A stretch of 64,000 bases of DNA from contig NZ_CP121647.1 of assembly GCF_029714305.1 (NCBI RefSeq), forward strand, positions 3,554,501 to 3,618,500, written 5' to 3'. Below are positions 16,699-25,232 of the stretch, one piece after another. The notes beneath the pieces are model-generated. The model saw only the letters and a program-made list of their open reading frames with translations. It did not search any database and was not told where the DNA came from. The position numbers and the translations under genes are program-made. Position 1 is the stretch's first letter. Every line of letters begins with the position of its first letter. This stretch comes from Bradyrhizobium sp. CB3481 (GTDB lineage: Bacteria > Pseudomonadota > Alphaproteobacteria > Rhizobiales > Xanthobacteraceae).

Positions 16699-18453
16699 TT
16701 ACCGACGCCGCTTAATATGCCTCATGAGCTGTGGCAGGCTCATCGCATTCAATACGCGATCCGCCGGTACGCCGCCTTTGCGGGCCATCTCGACGCCCCA
16801 GTGCATATGATCGAGCTCTCGGATCGAGTGGGCATCCGGATTGATGCTCAACATGCAACCGAAATCGAGGGCAGCCTGATGCCAGCGCCAGTCGAGATCG
16901 AGTCTCCAGGGATGAGCGTTGATCTCTACAGCCACGCCGTACCGCGCGCAGGCGCGCAGTACCTTTTCGATATCGATGTCGTAGCCTGGACGGCGCATGA
17001 GCTGACGTCCGGTCATATGACCCAGGATCGTGGTGTGTGGATTCGAGATCGCACGGAGCAGGCGGGCGGTCTGTGCTTTCCGGTCGAGCTTAAAACGGCC
17101 ATGAACACTCGCGACGACGAAGTCGAATCTACTAAGAATTTCATCAGGGTAGTCGAGGGAGCCGTCGGCTAAGATATCGGACTCGATGCCCTTGAGGATC
17201 CGGAATTCTTTGCCGAAGCTCTTGTTGAGCCGGTCGGCTTCGCGGTGCTGCACCTCGATCTCCTCAAGCGAGAGTCCGCCTGCGTAATGCGCTGACTGCG
17301 AGTGATCCGCCACGCCGAAATACTGGAAGCCGCGCTTGCGCGTGGCCGTCGCCATTGTCTCCAGTGTCTCAGTCCCGTCAGAGGCATCCGTGTGACAATG
17401 CAGGATGCCACGCAGATCGCGATCGGCGATCAACTTTGGGAGGTTGCCCTTTAGCGCACGCTCTATTTCGCCGCGCCCTTCGCGAAGCTCCGGCTCGACG
17501 AATGGAAGGCCGAGTGCGCCATAGATTTCCTCTTCCTTCGCAGCCACCAGACGCCGACCCATTCTCAGCCCGTTCGCCTCAAGCTTCATTCCCTTATCCT
17601 CTGCTAGCGCCCGAAGCTGATCAAGGTGATCCCTCGATCCTGTTGCATGAAGCAGGATCGCGCCGAAGTGTTTCCGGTCCGTGACATGGACTGTGAGTCT
17701 GTCCGACTCCAGAGCGGTAGGCCCGTCCTCCGCATCGGGCGCTACGGCGACAAGAGCGAGATCGCCCACCAATTCGCACCCACGCCGGAAATCGCCAGCG
17801 ATGGTGACATGCCTTAGATTGGGCCGCGTCTCCTGAAGCGATGCCTTCGCATGTTCAAGGAGAGCGGCCGCGCGGTGCAGATGCAGCCGGCCGTCGCCGC
17901 TTTTGGCGATGGCCAGATTCTGCAGGATCTTGGCCTGCAATGAGGCGCCAAGCCCCTTGGCCCTCTTGATGCGGTCGCCCTTGGCCGCAGCCTCGAGTTC
18001 CGCAAGAGAGGTGATGCCGAGGTCCTTGTAAAGCCGAAGCACCTTCTCGGGCCGCAAGCCCGGTACCGTTAGCATCTCAAGAACGCCGGCTGGAATTTCC
18101 TTTCGGAGCTTGTCGAGGCTCGGATGCGCTCCCGTCCGATGCAGCTTTTTGATGATATCGGCGATAGCTTCTCCCACTCCGGGGATTTCGGTGAGGCGAT
18201 CCTCCTCGACGAGCACATGGAGCGGGACCGCAAGCGCGGAAAGACTGTCCGCAGCGCGGGAGTAGGCCTTTGCACGATATGGATTGCCGCCGCGCAAAGC
18301 AGTTCGCTGCGCATATTCCCGTAGCAGCCTTGCGACTGTCTGGCTGTCGGCAACCATCACCCGACTCGTCTGCCGCCGGACAGCCCCATTCTTCCCGCGG
18401 TGAACCCAATTCTTCGCGGGCGCCGCTTCCCTTGACAATTTTGCCAAGCCCAT
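16699..18453 (-). CDS. polX: PolX-family DNA polymerase/PHP exonuclease with degenerate polymerase site
   Basis: A 584-residue protein of PolX layout: two helix-hairpin-helix motifs (ITEIPGVGEAIADIIKKL-like and TVPGLRPEKVLRLYKDLGI), a Pol-beta nucleotidyltransferase domain, and a C-terminal PHP domain. The PHP metal ligands look intact (LHCHTDASDG, GVADHSQS, EINAHPWR, NPDAHS), implying 3'-5' exonuclease or phosphoesterase activity. In the polymerase palm, GDFRRGCELVGDLALV replaces the GSxRR…GDxDxL signature: the second metal-binding Asp is Ala. Synthesis is thus doubtful. ATG 18453 forms TGATG with the upstream stop, suggesting translational coupling; ATG 18357 (VMVADSQTVARLL) is an alternative. 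Confidence 0.85.
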   Translation of the reverse strand: MGLAKLSREAAPAKNWVHRGKNGAVRRQTSRVMVADSQTVARLLREYAQRTALRGGNPYRAKAYSRAADSLSALAVPLHVLVEEDRLTEIPGVGEAIADIIKKLHRTGAHPSLDKLRKEIPAGVLEMLTVPGLRPEKVLRLYKDLGITSLAELEAAAKGDRIKRAKGLGASLQAKILQNLAIAKSGDGRLHLHRAAALLEHAKASLQETRPNLRHVTIAGDFRRGCELVGDLALVAVAPDAEDGPTALESDRLTVHVTDRKHFGAILLHATGSRDHLDQLRALAEDKGMKLEANGLRMGRRLVAAKEEEIYGALGLPFVEPELREGRGEIERALKGNLPKLIADRDLRGILHCHTDASDGTETLETMATATRKRGFQYFGVADHSQSAHYAGGLSLEEIEVQHREADRLNKSFGKEFRILKGIESDILADGSLDYPDEILSRFDFVVASVHGRFKLDRKAQTARLLRAISNPHTTILGHMTGRQLMRRPGYDIDIEKVLRACARYGVAVEINAHPWRLDLDWRWHQAALDFGCMLSINPDAHSIRELDHMHWGVEMARKGGVPADRVLNAMSLPQLMRHIKRRR

Positions 18454-18659
18454 CAATCGAGCGATTTCTCGAGCTTTTGCGCCACCCGAAAGTCATCCAT
18501 GTGATGTAGGTTCGGGCCATACGCGGCTTCCTTCGTCAGAAGGTGATAGATCCTTGCTGTGGCAACCTGAAGTGGCCTCATCCGTCCTACGGGCATCGCC
18601 CGAGCGTTGCAAAGAGCTCGCATAGCATGGGCCCGGAAATAGTGAAACGCGTCCGACAT
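18453..18659 (-). CDS. Small conserved hypothetical protein upstream of polX
   Basis: A 68-residue basic protein from ATG 18659 with the string ARAMPVGRMRPLQVATARIYHLLTKEAAY, which I recall in small Bradyrhizobium proteins. Its TGA overlaps the polX ATG in a TGATG arrangement, so it is probably the first gene of the polX transcript. Function unknown. Confidence 0.55.
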   Translation of the reverse strand: MSDAFHYFRAHAMRALCNARAMPVGRMRPLQVATARIYHLLTKEAAYGPNLHHMDDFRVAQKLEKSLD

Positions 18660-18741
18660 GCGGATCCAACGTCGGTCGGGGATTTTAGTTCTTCCGGCCA
18701 CCCGTCCAGGAACCCCGCGGAGATCACCTGGTTGAAAGGGC

Positions 18742-18954
18742 ATGACAAGAGTTCTCTACGAAAGCGCCAACGGTGACGTCTGGCGGCTGGTCCGCGATCC
18801 GCAATCGGGGGTCGCTAAGATAGAACACGAGCCGAATGCCAGCTCGGGGGGACGCGCGTCCCTGATCGAAATTGGAAAATTCCTTCGAGCTGGCGCCAAC
18901 GGTCCCGAACACCAAGCGCTACTCCAGTTGATCGGCTCCCTGGTCGACGACTGA
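18742..18954 (+). CDS. Small conserved hypothetical protein
   Basis: A 70-residue protein. ATG 18742 follows GAAAGGG. The sequence VLYESANGDVWRLVRDPQSG then SLIEIGKFLRAG and HQALLQLIGSLV is a pattern common in short rhizobial proteins. A GGAAC-N16-GGTT box (18709-18733) lies immediately upstream but so close that a transcript from it would lack the ribosome-binding site, so I do not call it a promoter. Confidence 0.6.
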   Translation: MTRVLYESANGDVWRLVRDPQSGVAKIEHEPNASSGGRASLIEIGKFLRAGANGPEHQALLQLIGSLVDD

Positions 18955-19056
18955 CGAGCCTCAGGAAGGCTCGGACGGGCGTCGCCTGAACGGTTTCGGA
19001 ATTGCCCGATTTGGATAGCTGTCTAAACTGGGTTTAACGCAGCCGCACCGCGAACC

Positions 19057-19161
19057 ATGTTCTTCTTTTTCTCGAACCGTCTAGGCTGTTTGGGGTCGCT
19101 GCTGATCTCAGCTGTTGTCACGGTCGGGCTGCTTTTCATGTTGGGGCTGCTGCGCTTCTGA
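19057..19161 (+). CDS. Very small membrane protein
   Basis: A 34-residue frame: the first five residues are MFFFF, then SNRLGCLGSLLISAVVTVG and a hydrophobic tail. It forms one transmembrane helix with a short positively charged break. I recall near-identical mini-proteins in Bradyrhizobium genomes. The ribosome-binding site is weak (ACCGCGAACC), so the call rests on the family pattern. Confidence 0.45.
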   Translation: MFFFFSNRLGCLGSLLISAVVTVGLLFMLGLLRF

Positions 19162-19343
19162 ACAGGCATTTGCAATGCGCCAAATGCGTCGAGAGCGCTG
19201 AACATCTTTCATTAAAGGCACCGCAAAGGAGATCCAAGATACCCTTCACGATTACGCAGGCCGGTACGGCTAAGCAAGAAACCAACATCGGAGCGCGATC
19301 GATAAGAACAAAGTCTATCTGGTCCAGTGACAGATTACGTCTT

Positions 19344-19549
19344 CTAGTGAGGGGGATCGATGGGGACCCAAGCAACCCACTCGCCGTCCTCGTCCGTAAC
19401 CAAAATCGCGAAGCTGCGATTTCTAAGTTGCGGACGATCGTCCCACAGCCGTTTCGCGACTCTTTCTGCCGTATCATTATCAGGAGACAATGGCCACCTT
19501 CGTCAGCGGCAGTCTTCGAATCTACCAAGTCAAAGTGGTAACGTGGCAT
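19344..19549 (-). pseudogene. DUF6894 gene broken by a frameshift
   Basis: ATG 19549 opens with MPRYHFDLVDSKTAADEGG, the typical N-terminus of DUF6894 proteins. After about 22 codons the family sequence continues in a different frame (DTAERVAKRLWDDRPQLRNR, then SFAILVTDEDGEWVAW) to TAG 19344-19346. One or two bases have been lost or gained near 19490. An intact family member is at 29068. Function of the family is unknown. Confidence 0.75.
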
Positions 19550-20182
19550 AGAGGATTGTTCGCGTTCGCGGACCGATGCGGTGAGGATAAATTTGCTGCT
19601 GATCGCCGGTGTGGGCTGATGCTGTTTCTAATCCATAACAAATGTTGCAGCTGACATGCACAGCGACCGAATATTGTCTTCCAAGTTAGCGAATGCGCAT
19701 CCCATGGTCGCGCTGAAATTGCGAGACGACCGCTGCGGCGCATTGTCAGCTGAACCAGCTATATACATCTGGCTCTGAAAAGAGGTGACGAGGGTGTGTC
19801 CTACGCTCAGGCGACCAGGCTGCGATCCCCGTAGACCTCTGACGACAAAGCAGTCGAATAGATGCGGTGCCCTTAGGGCGACAAGCGGGCTCATCGAGGC
19901 TGGAGGAAATCTCGACGAGCCCGCAGACGCCGCGCCGCTAGTTCCCCGACCAGCCTACGGTTCCACCTAGCGACCTGTCCGTCAGTGCGCTTTCGGACAT
20001 TTCCGCTGAAATAGCCGCACTGTGGCAATGCAGTCGCACCGATGATGCCTTTCGCCCTAGCTTGCCGCTCCTTCGAAATCGCTCCTTGTGGAAATGACCA
20101 ACGTTCCTATGCCGGCGACAACTTTGGTTCTCTCTTTCTCCGAGGGCAGTTTCGTACCCGGCTGCTAGCGAGAGCACAGGTC
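19550..20182. other. Gene-poor interval, no supported gene
   Basis: About 630 bases. Several 60-90 codon frames on both strands lack ribosome-binding sites and recognisable sequence. The interval may hold decayed genes, but I cannot identify any. Confidence 0.4.
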
Positions 20183-20677
20183 CTACCTGCTCGAGGTCTT
20201 CTTTGAGGTCAATGACTTCGCGGTCTCTAGATGCTTCTGTAGAACCGCAATATTCCCCTTCGCATACTCCCCGGCAGGATCGGCGTTTTTTGACGCTTTC
20301 TTATACTCTGCGATATCCTTCTGATGGTCGGCGACCATATGAGCTGCGAAATCGCGATCGAACTTTGGCCCGGACATTTTTGACATTTTTTCGTAATCAG
20401 CCTTTTGCTTCGCATTCGGGCCGCCCGGCGGCGTCACGCCCATGGACTTTGCTACGTCGATGGCCTTCTCATTTGCTGCTGTGTGGTCGGCCTGCAGCAT
20501 CTGGCCGAAGTTCTTCACATTTTCGCTCTGGCCGTTCTGTTGCGCCAGTTTCCCCATCTCGACTTCGGCGTAGTTGCCTTGAATGGCTTTCTTCAGGAAG
20601 GACTGGCTCGGCTTTTCCGCAGCGGAGGCGGAAGTTGCAAGAAGGAGTGTGAGAAAAGTGAGTGCTGTACCCTTCAT
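20183..20677 (-). CDS. DUF4142 family exported protein
   Basis: A 164-residue protein from ATG 20677 with AAGGAT upstream. A signal peptide (residues 1-20, FLTLLLATSASAA) precedes a four-helix, ferritin-like DUF4142 domain: FLKKAIQGNYAEVEMGKLA, VKNFGQMLQADHTAANEKAI, FDRDFAAHMVADHQKDIAEY. Conserved His and Glu residues are present, but a metal site is not proven for this family. DUF4142 proteins are periplasmic and often stress-inducible. Confidence 0.85.
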   Translation of the reverse strand: MKGTALTFLTLLLATSASAAEKPSQSFLKKAIQGNYAEVEMGKLAQQNGQSENVKNFGQMLQADHTAANEKAIDVAKSMGVTPPGGPNAKQKADYEKMSKMSGPKFDRDFAAHMVADHQKDIAEYKKASKNADPAGEYAKGNIAVLQKHLETAKSLTSKKTSSR

Positions 20678-20812
20678 GGGAAGTATCCTTGTTTGATTGT
20701 CAGTGTGGCCATCAAATAAGGATAGTCGAGCGTCGTTCCACTTTTGCGTGCAGAACTGCATCAAGACCTGCTGAAATGCCCTGAAACCCAGAAGTCGCGG
20801 GTCAGTGAAGCG

Positions 20813-20837
20813 GGAACTTGCTCGGATGAAGAGGGTT
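20813..20837 (+). promoter_or_regulatory. Candidate EcfG-type general-stress promoter
   Basis: GGAAC at 20813-20817, a 16-base spacer and GGTT at 20834-20837 fit the alphaproteobacterial EcfG consensus (GGAAC-N16/17-cGTT). It would transcribe toward the small gene at 20999 with a leader of about 150 bases. The rest of the 20678-20998 gap holds no gene I can support. Confidence 0.35.
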
Positions 20838-20998
20838 CTTCCTGACTATGGGCACTTTTGCCCCGCGAGCGCGTGAACTGGCGCGTGCCGCGCGGACAGA
20901 TCATGGTCATCACTGCAGACGTCCATGGTCGTCAACTGAAGAGCCGATAAAAGCCCGGCCGGACACACATGTGCCCCGCCGCGGCACGGGAGGTTCGC

Positions 20999-21169
20999 AT
21001 GTGCGATTTGTGCCGCGAGCTGGACTATAAGATCGAAGCCTGCCGCAGCTTGGAAAGTTCAACTAACGACGAGCTAACGCGCGAAGCCGTCGCTGACCTC
21101 ATCAGGAAATACGAGGAAGACAAAGCCAAGCTCCATCCAGACCAGTCGAGCGAAGCATCGCGAAGTTGA
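20999..21169 (+). CDS. Small hypothetical protein
   Basis: A 56-residue protein from ATG 20999 with GGGAGG 5 bases upstream. It begins MCDLCRELDYKIEACRSLES, with three cysteines in the first 15 residues that may bind metal, then a helical charged region ending KYEEDKAKLHPDQ. Family and function unknown. Confidence 0.5.
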   Translation: MCDLCRELDYKIEACRSLESSTNDELTREAVADLIRKYEEDKAKLHPDQSSEASRS

Positions 21170-21433
21170 CTCAATTAGCAGTGTCCAGTCCTGCGCAAGT
21201 CTTTGCTCGGGGATAGAACGCGGATGGCCGGCCGGATCGCTTTAAATCAAATAGCGCCTAGCATCGAACGGCCTTAAAAGACTTTGGATTGTTAGAATGC
21301 GAGACTTTGAAAGAGCCGCTTCGAACACGGGCGGAAGCGTTTGCGTGTCGTGGCTCGCAGGAACCAAAGCATACGTAATGCTTTTAATGCCTGGGCGAAA
21401 AGCTGCCCTCGCCGAATGCGGCCGGGATTTCTC

Positions 21434-23665
21434 ATGAGCAGGCCCAAAGTTGAGAGGCTGGCCCTGACGGCCGCAAGCCTTCGGCATTCCGCGGTGCTGG
21501 AAGGTAAGCCCTTTCCGCTTGGGGCAACCTGGGACGGCCTTGGTGTTAATTTCGCGCTGTTTTCGGCTCATGCGACGAAGGTCGAGCTCTGCCTCTTCGA
21601 TGACAGCGGAAAGAAGGAGATCGAACGCATCGAGCTGCCAGAATACACCGACGAAGTCTGGCACGGCTATTTACCGACCGCACGACCGGGTACGGTCTAC
21701 GCCTATCGGGTCCACGGCCCTTACGAGCCCGATGCGGGGCACCGTTTCAATCCGAACAAGCTGGTGATTGATCCTTATGCGAAGCAGCTCGTGGGGGCGC
21801 TGCGTTGGGGGCCGGAGTTATTCGGTTATGAGCTCGGTCACTCAGAGAAGGATAAGTCTTTCGATTCACGCGACAGCGCGCGCCTTATGCAAAAATGTCG
21901 CGTGATCGACCCCGCCTTCACCTGGGGCCGTGCGGCAAAGCCTGAGGTGTCCTGGGATCGCACTACCTTTTATGAGATGCACGTCAAAGGCTTTACCCAG
22001 AGCCATCCGCTTGTGCCGGAAGGCGACCGCGGTACCTTCGCCGGACTTTGCGATCCCCATATCCCTGCCTATCTTCGAGCGCTTGGGATCACGAGCGCTG
22101 AATTTCTACCCATCCATGCTTTTGTTGACGATAGTTACCTTGCAGATAAGGGCCTGCGAAACTATTGGGGCTATAATTCGCTTGCGTTTTTCGCGCCAGA
22201 GCCGCGCTACCTCAAGACGCCTTTTGCGAATGAGTTCAAGGAAGCCGTCAATCAATTCCATGCCCATGGTATCGAGGTGATTCTCGACGTTGTCTACAAT
22301 CACACTGCCGAAGGCAACGAACTCGGGCCGACGCTGTCCTTCAAAGGCATCGATAATGCGAGCTATTATCGCCTGCTTCCAGATCAAAAGCGCTACTACA
22401 TCAATGATACCGGTACCGGAAATACGGTAAACTTGTCGTACCCGCGCGTGCTCCAGATGGTCGCGGACAGCCTACGCTACTGGGCGACCGAAATGCGCGT
22501 GGATGGCTTCCGCTTCGACCTTGCAACCATTCTCGCGAGGGAGCCCTACGGCTTCGATGAAGGCGGCGGCTTTCTGGATGCCTGCCGGCAGGATCCGGTC
22601 CTTTCGTCAGTCAAGCTGATCGCCGAGCCCTGGGATATAGGACCGGGCGGCTATCAGGTCGGCCAATTTCCCCCTGGATGGGCGGAATGGAATGATAAAT
22701 TTAGGGATGCGGTGCGGCGCTTTTGGAAAGGGGATGAAGGCATGGCGCCCGAATTTGCGCGGCGCATCACCGCTTCGGGCGACCTCTTCAACAAGCGGGG
22801 CCGCAGGCCATGGTCATCCATCAACTTCGTTACGGCGCATGACGGGTTCACCCTAAACGATGTCGTTTCCTATAATGATAAACACAACGAGGCCAACGGC
22901 GAAGACAATCGCGACGGACACTCGGACAATCACTCCTGGAATCACGGCGCAGAAGGGCCGACCTCTGATCCAGAGATCACCAAGCTTCGCGAGCGGCAAA
23001 AACGCAATCTTCTCGCGACGATGCTGCTGTCGCACGGGACCCCGATGATCCTCGCGGGTGACGAGTTTGGTCACACCCAGCGTGGTAACAACAATGCCTA
23101 TGCCCAGGACAATGATACCACATGGCTCAACTGGCTCGGGATTTCGGCCGAAGGCCGAGCCTTGCGGGAATTCGTCCGCAAGTTGATCGCGACGCGGCAG
23201 GCCTTTCCGATCCTGCACCGTTCAAGATTTGTCATCGGCAACGTCAATGAAGATCTGGACGTCAAGGACGTAAGCTGGCTCGCTCCGAGCGGCCGGGAGA
23301 TGACAACGGAGGATTGGGAAAATCCGGCCACGCGATGTTTCGGTATGCTGCTCGACGGAAGAGCGCAGGAAACCGGTGTCAAACGGCAAGGTTCGGATGC
23401 AACGCTGCTGCTTATCTATAACGCGCATCATGATTTAGTCGAATTCGTCTTGCCCGAAGTGCCACAGGGCCGAGCCTGGGTCGGGCTCATTGATACGCAT
23501 GCACCGGATGTGACGGTGACGGTTTATCATTTTGGCCACCGCCTAAACGCCGCTGGCCGATCAATGCTGGCGCTCGGCCTCGCGACGGAAGAGACAATGA
23601 CGCGACGGCTCCGCCAGGGTCTGAGTGCCATCATGGACATTGCCGAGTTTCCACTTACGGTCTAG
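21434..23665 (+). CDS. glgX: Glycogen debranching enzyme GlgX
   Basis: A 743-residue GH13 isoamylase-type enzyme that hydrolyses alpha-1,6 branches of glycogen-like glucan. It has an N-terminal CBM48-like domain (PLGATWDGLGVNFALFSAHA) and a (beta/alpha)8 barrel with the GH13 regions: DVVYNHTAEGNE, GFRFDLATIL (nucleophile Asp), LIAEPWDIGPGG (acid/base Glu) and FVTAHDGFTLND (transition-state Asp). ATG 21434 is taken as the start because the conserved N-terminus follows it. It is convergent with the maltokinase-GlgE operon, overlapping its last codons by 4 bases, which fits shared glucan turnover. Confidence 0.93.
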   Translation: MSRPKVERLALTAASLRHSAVLEGKPFPLGATWDGLGVNFALFSAHATKVELCLFDDSGKKEIERIELPEYTDEVWHGYLPTARPGTVYAYRVHGPYEPDAGHRFNPNKLVIDPYAKQLVGALRWGPELFGYELGHSEKDKSFDSRDSARLMQKCRVIDPAFTWGRAAKPEVSWDRTTFYEMHVKGFTQSHPLVPEGDRGTFAGLCDPHIPAYLRALGITSAEFLPIHAFVDDSYLADKGLRNYWGYNSLAFFAPEPRYLKTPFANEFKEAVNQFHAHGIEVILDVVYNHTAEGNELGPTLSFKGIDNASYYRLLPDQKRYYINDTGTGNTVNLSYPRVLQMVADSLRYWATEMRVDGFRFDLATILAREPYGFDEGGGFLDACRQDPVLSSVKLIAEPWDIGPGGYQVGQFPPGWAEWNDKFRDAVRRFWKGDEGMAPEFARRITASGDLFNKRGRRPWSSINFVTAHDGFTLNDVVSYNDKHNEANGEDNRDGHSDNHSWNHGAEGPTSDPEITKLRERQKRNLLATMLLSHGTPMILAGDEFGHTQRGNNNAYAQDNDTTWLNWLGISAEGRALREFVRKLIATRQAFPILHRSRFVIGNVNEDLDVKDVSWLAPSGREMTTEDWENPATRCFGMLLDGRAQETGVKRQGSDATLLLIYNAHHDLVEFVLPEVPQGRAWVGLIDTHAPDVTVTVYHFGHRLNAAGRSMLALGLATEETMTRRLRQGLSAIMDIAEFPLTV

Positions 23666-25227
23666 CCCACGCCTCCTTCTTCGAGAACGCGCAGGACGCC
23701 TTGCAGTGGCACGGAAATCCAAGCCGGCCGGTAGGAAAGCTCGTATTCGACCTCATAGAGCGCCTTTTCGAGCAAAAAGAAATTCAACATCGCTTTCGTA
23801 TCCTCAGTGCGGTCGGGCCACAGAACCGAAGCGCCCATCGCCTCCTGATAAGAGCTCAGAAAGCCGTCTGTGGACTGCTGGCGCCATGTGAACAGCGCTC
23901 GCGACGTCGGTGGGTTGAGCTTTTCTGATTTCTGTCTCTGCTGCTTCGAGGCCATGGCGGCGTAATCCAGTGAGCGTAACACACCTGCGACATCGCGCGC
24001 AGCGGGAGCCTTGCGCCTCCGCTCTGCCAAGGGTCGGCTGGGCTCGCCCTCGAAGTCAATGATGATCGCGTCCTCATTGGCTACAAGGACCTGGCCCAAA
24101 TGCAAATCGCCGTGATGGCGTATCTTGCAGCGGCCCAGCGAAGGACGGATGAGGTCAGCTGCGTAATCATGCAGTCTGGGTTTGAACTGAAGCAGGCGCT
24201 CCATGAGGGGGCGGTCGTCTATGTCCAGCGACGATCCCTCCAACCTGTCAAAGATGCGAGCCGAGCGCTCCATGACATCGCCCACCCAAAAATCGAGATC
24301 GCCTTCGTCGATCGGCTCAGGCTTGAACGGGAGTACATCGTCGCGGCTCGCCAAGGAGCGATGCATCTCCGCCACACGACATCCCAGACGCCGTACCCAC
24401 TGAAGATAATCCCGCCGTGCGGTGATCGCGCTGTCGCGTTCTTCAGAGCCTTCTGCAATTGAATCGAGGTAAATGTTGAGGCGCTCGGCCGACCAGGTCC
24501 AGGCATCACCGCGGTTCGGGACAAATGCGTGGACGATACCTAGGGCGTAGCTCGTGGAAGTATGAGCAGCCTCGAGGTGGCCGAGCAGCGCAGGCGTATG
24601 GGGAAAATTCGCCGCCTCGGTCAGAAAATGTCCCATCTCAACTTCAGGGTTTTGGCCGGGCTCGATTTGGCGATACAGCTTGACCACATAGTCCTGGTCA
24701 ACCAACGCAGTACTGTTGGATTGCTCGCCGGCAATGGCCCGGACCCGGGATGGAGTGTTCGGTGGCTGGCTCCCGAGTTTGCTCGTGGGCTTGAAATCCA
24801 GCCGCCAACCCGAGCCGGCAATGGAAGCCTCGCGCCGAAGGTGATCAAGGAGCCGCCGGATGAAAGCCGGATCCGCAGCGACGTCGCACAGCAGTCCTTC
24901 GCGCTCGCCCTGGTGCAAGCGAGCCACGATGGATTTGTCCAGCTCGGGACCGGCCTCAACGGACCAGTCGACCCGTAAGGGCAGGAGATAGCGGGCGCGA
25001 TGGTTGGTCTCGATAACGACGAAGGTGGTTGAATCCGCGGCGAAAGGAAGGCTTGCAATGATCTTTGGCTTGATTCGTCTTTCGGAGTTGCCGGGGAACC
25101 ACCTGGCTTTGGCGAGAAAGGCAGGAAGAAAATGTCTTTCGAGAGCTTCGGTTACCTCGCTGTTCGCCACCCATGAAGAAGCTTCTGGTATTTCCAAGAA
25201 TGCGAGGTGCTCACCGGTAGTGCCCAT
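23662..25227 (-). CDS. Stand-alone maltokinase (Mak)
   Basis: A 521-residue maltokinase, phosphorylating maltose to maltose 1-phosphate with ATP. The N-terminal cap (LPAFLAKARWFPG) and the kinase core are clear: HHGDLHLGQVLV is the catalytic loop and IIDFEGEPSRP the metal-binding motif of the APH-like fold. In many actinobacteria and rhizobia this domain is fused to trehalose synthase TreS; here no TreS domain precedes it. ATG 25227 lies 5 bases after the GlgE stop, so the two are cotranscribed. It supplies the GlgE donor substrate. Confidence 0.85.
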   Translation of the reverse strand: MGTTGEHLAFLEIPEASSWVANSEVTEALERHFLPAFLAKARWFPGNSERRIKPKIIASLPFAADSTTFVVIETNHRARYLLPLRVDWSVEAGPELDKSIVARLHQGEREGLLCDVAADPAFIRRLLDHLRREASIAGSGWRLDFKPTSKLGSQPPNTPSRVRAIAGEQSNSTALVDQDYVVKLYRQIEPGQNPEVEMGHFLTEAANFPHTPALLGHLEAAHTSTSYALGIVHAFVPNRGDAWTWSAERLNIYLDSIAEGSEERDSAITARRDYLQWVRRLGCRVAEMHRSLASRDDVLPFKPEPIDEGDLDFWVGDVMERSARIFDRLEGSSLDIDDRPLMERLLQFKPRLHDYAADLIRPSLGRCKIRHHGDLHLGQVLVANEDAIIIDFEGEPSRPLAERRRKAPAARDVAGVLRSLDYAAMASKQQRQKSEKLNPPTSRALFTWRQQSTDGFLSSYQEAMGASVLWPDRTEDTKAMLNFFLLEKALYEVEYELSYRPAWISVPLQGVLRVLEEGGVG

Positions 25228-25232
25228 GTCCG

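Noticed and set aside
18709..18733. GGAAC-N16-GGTT box before the gene at 18742
   Set aside because: A transcript from it would begin at or after the ribosome-binding site, so it is unlikely to be that gene's promoter.
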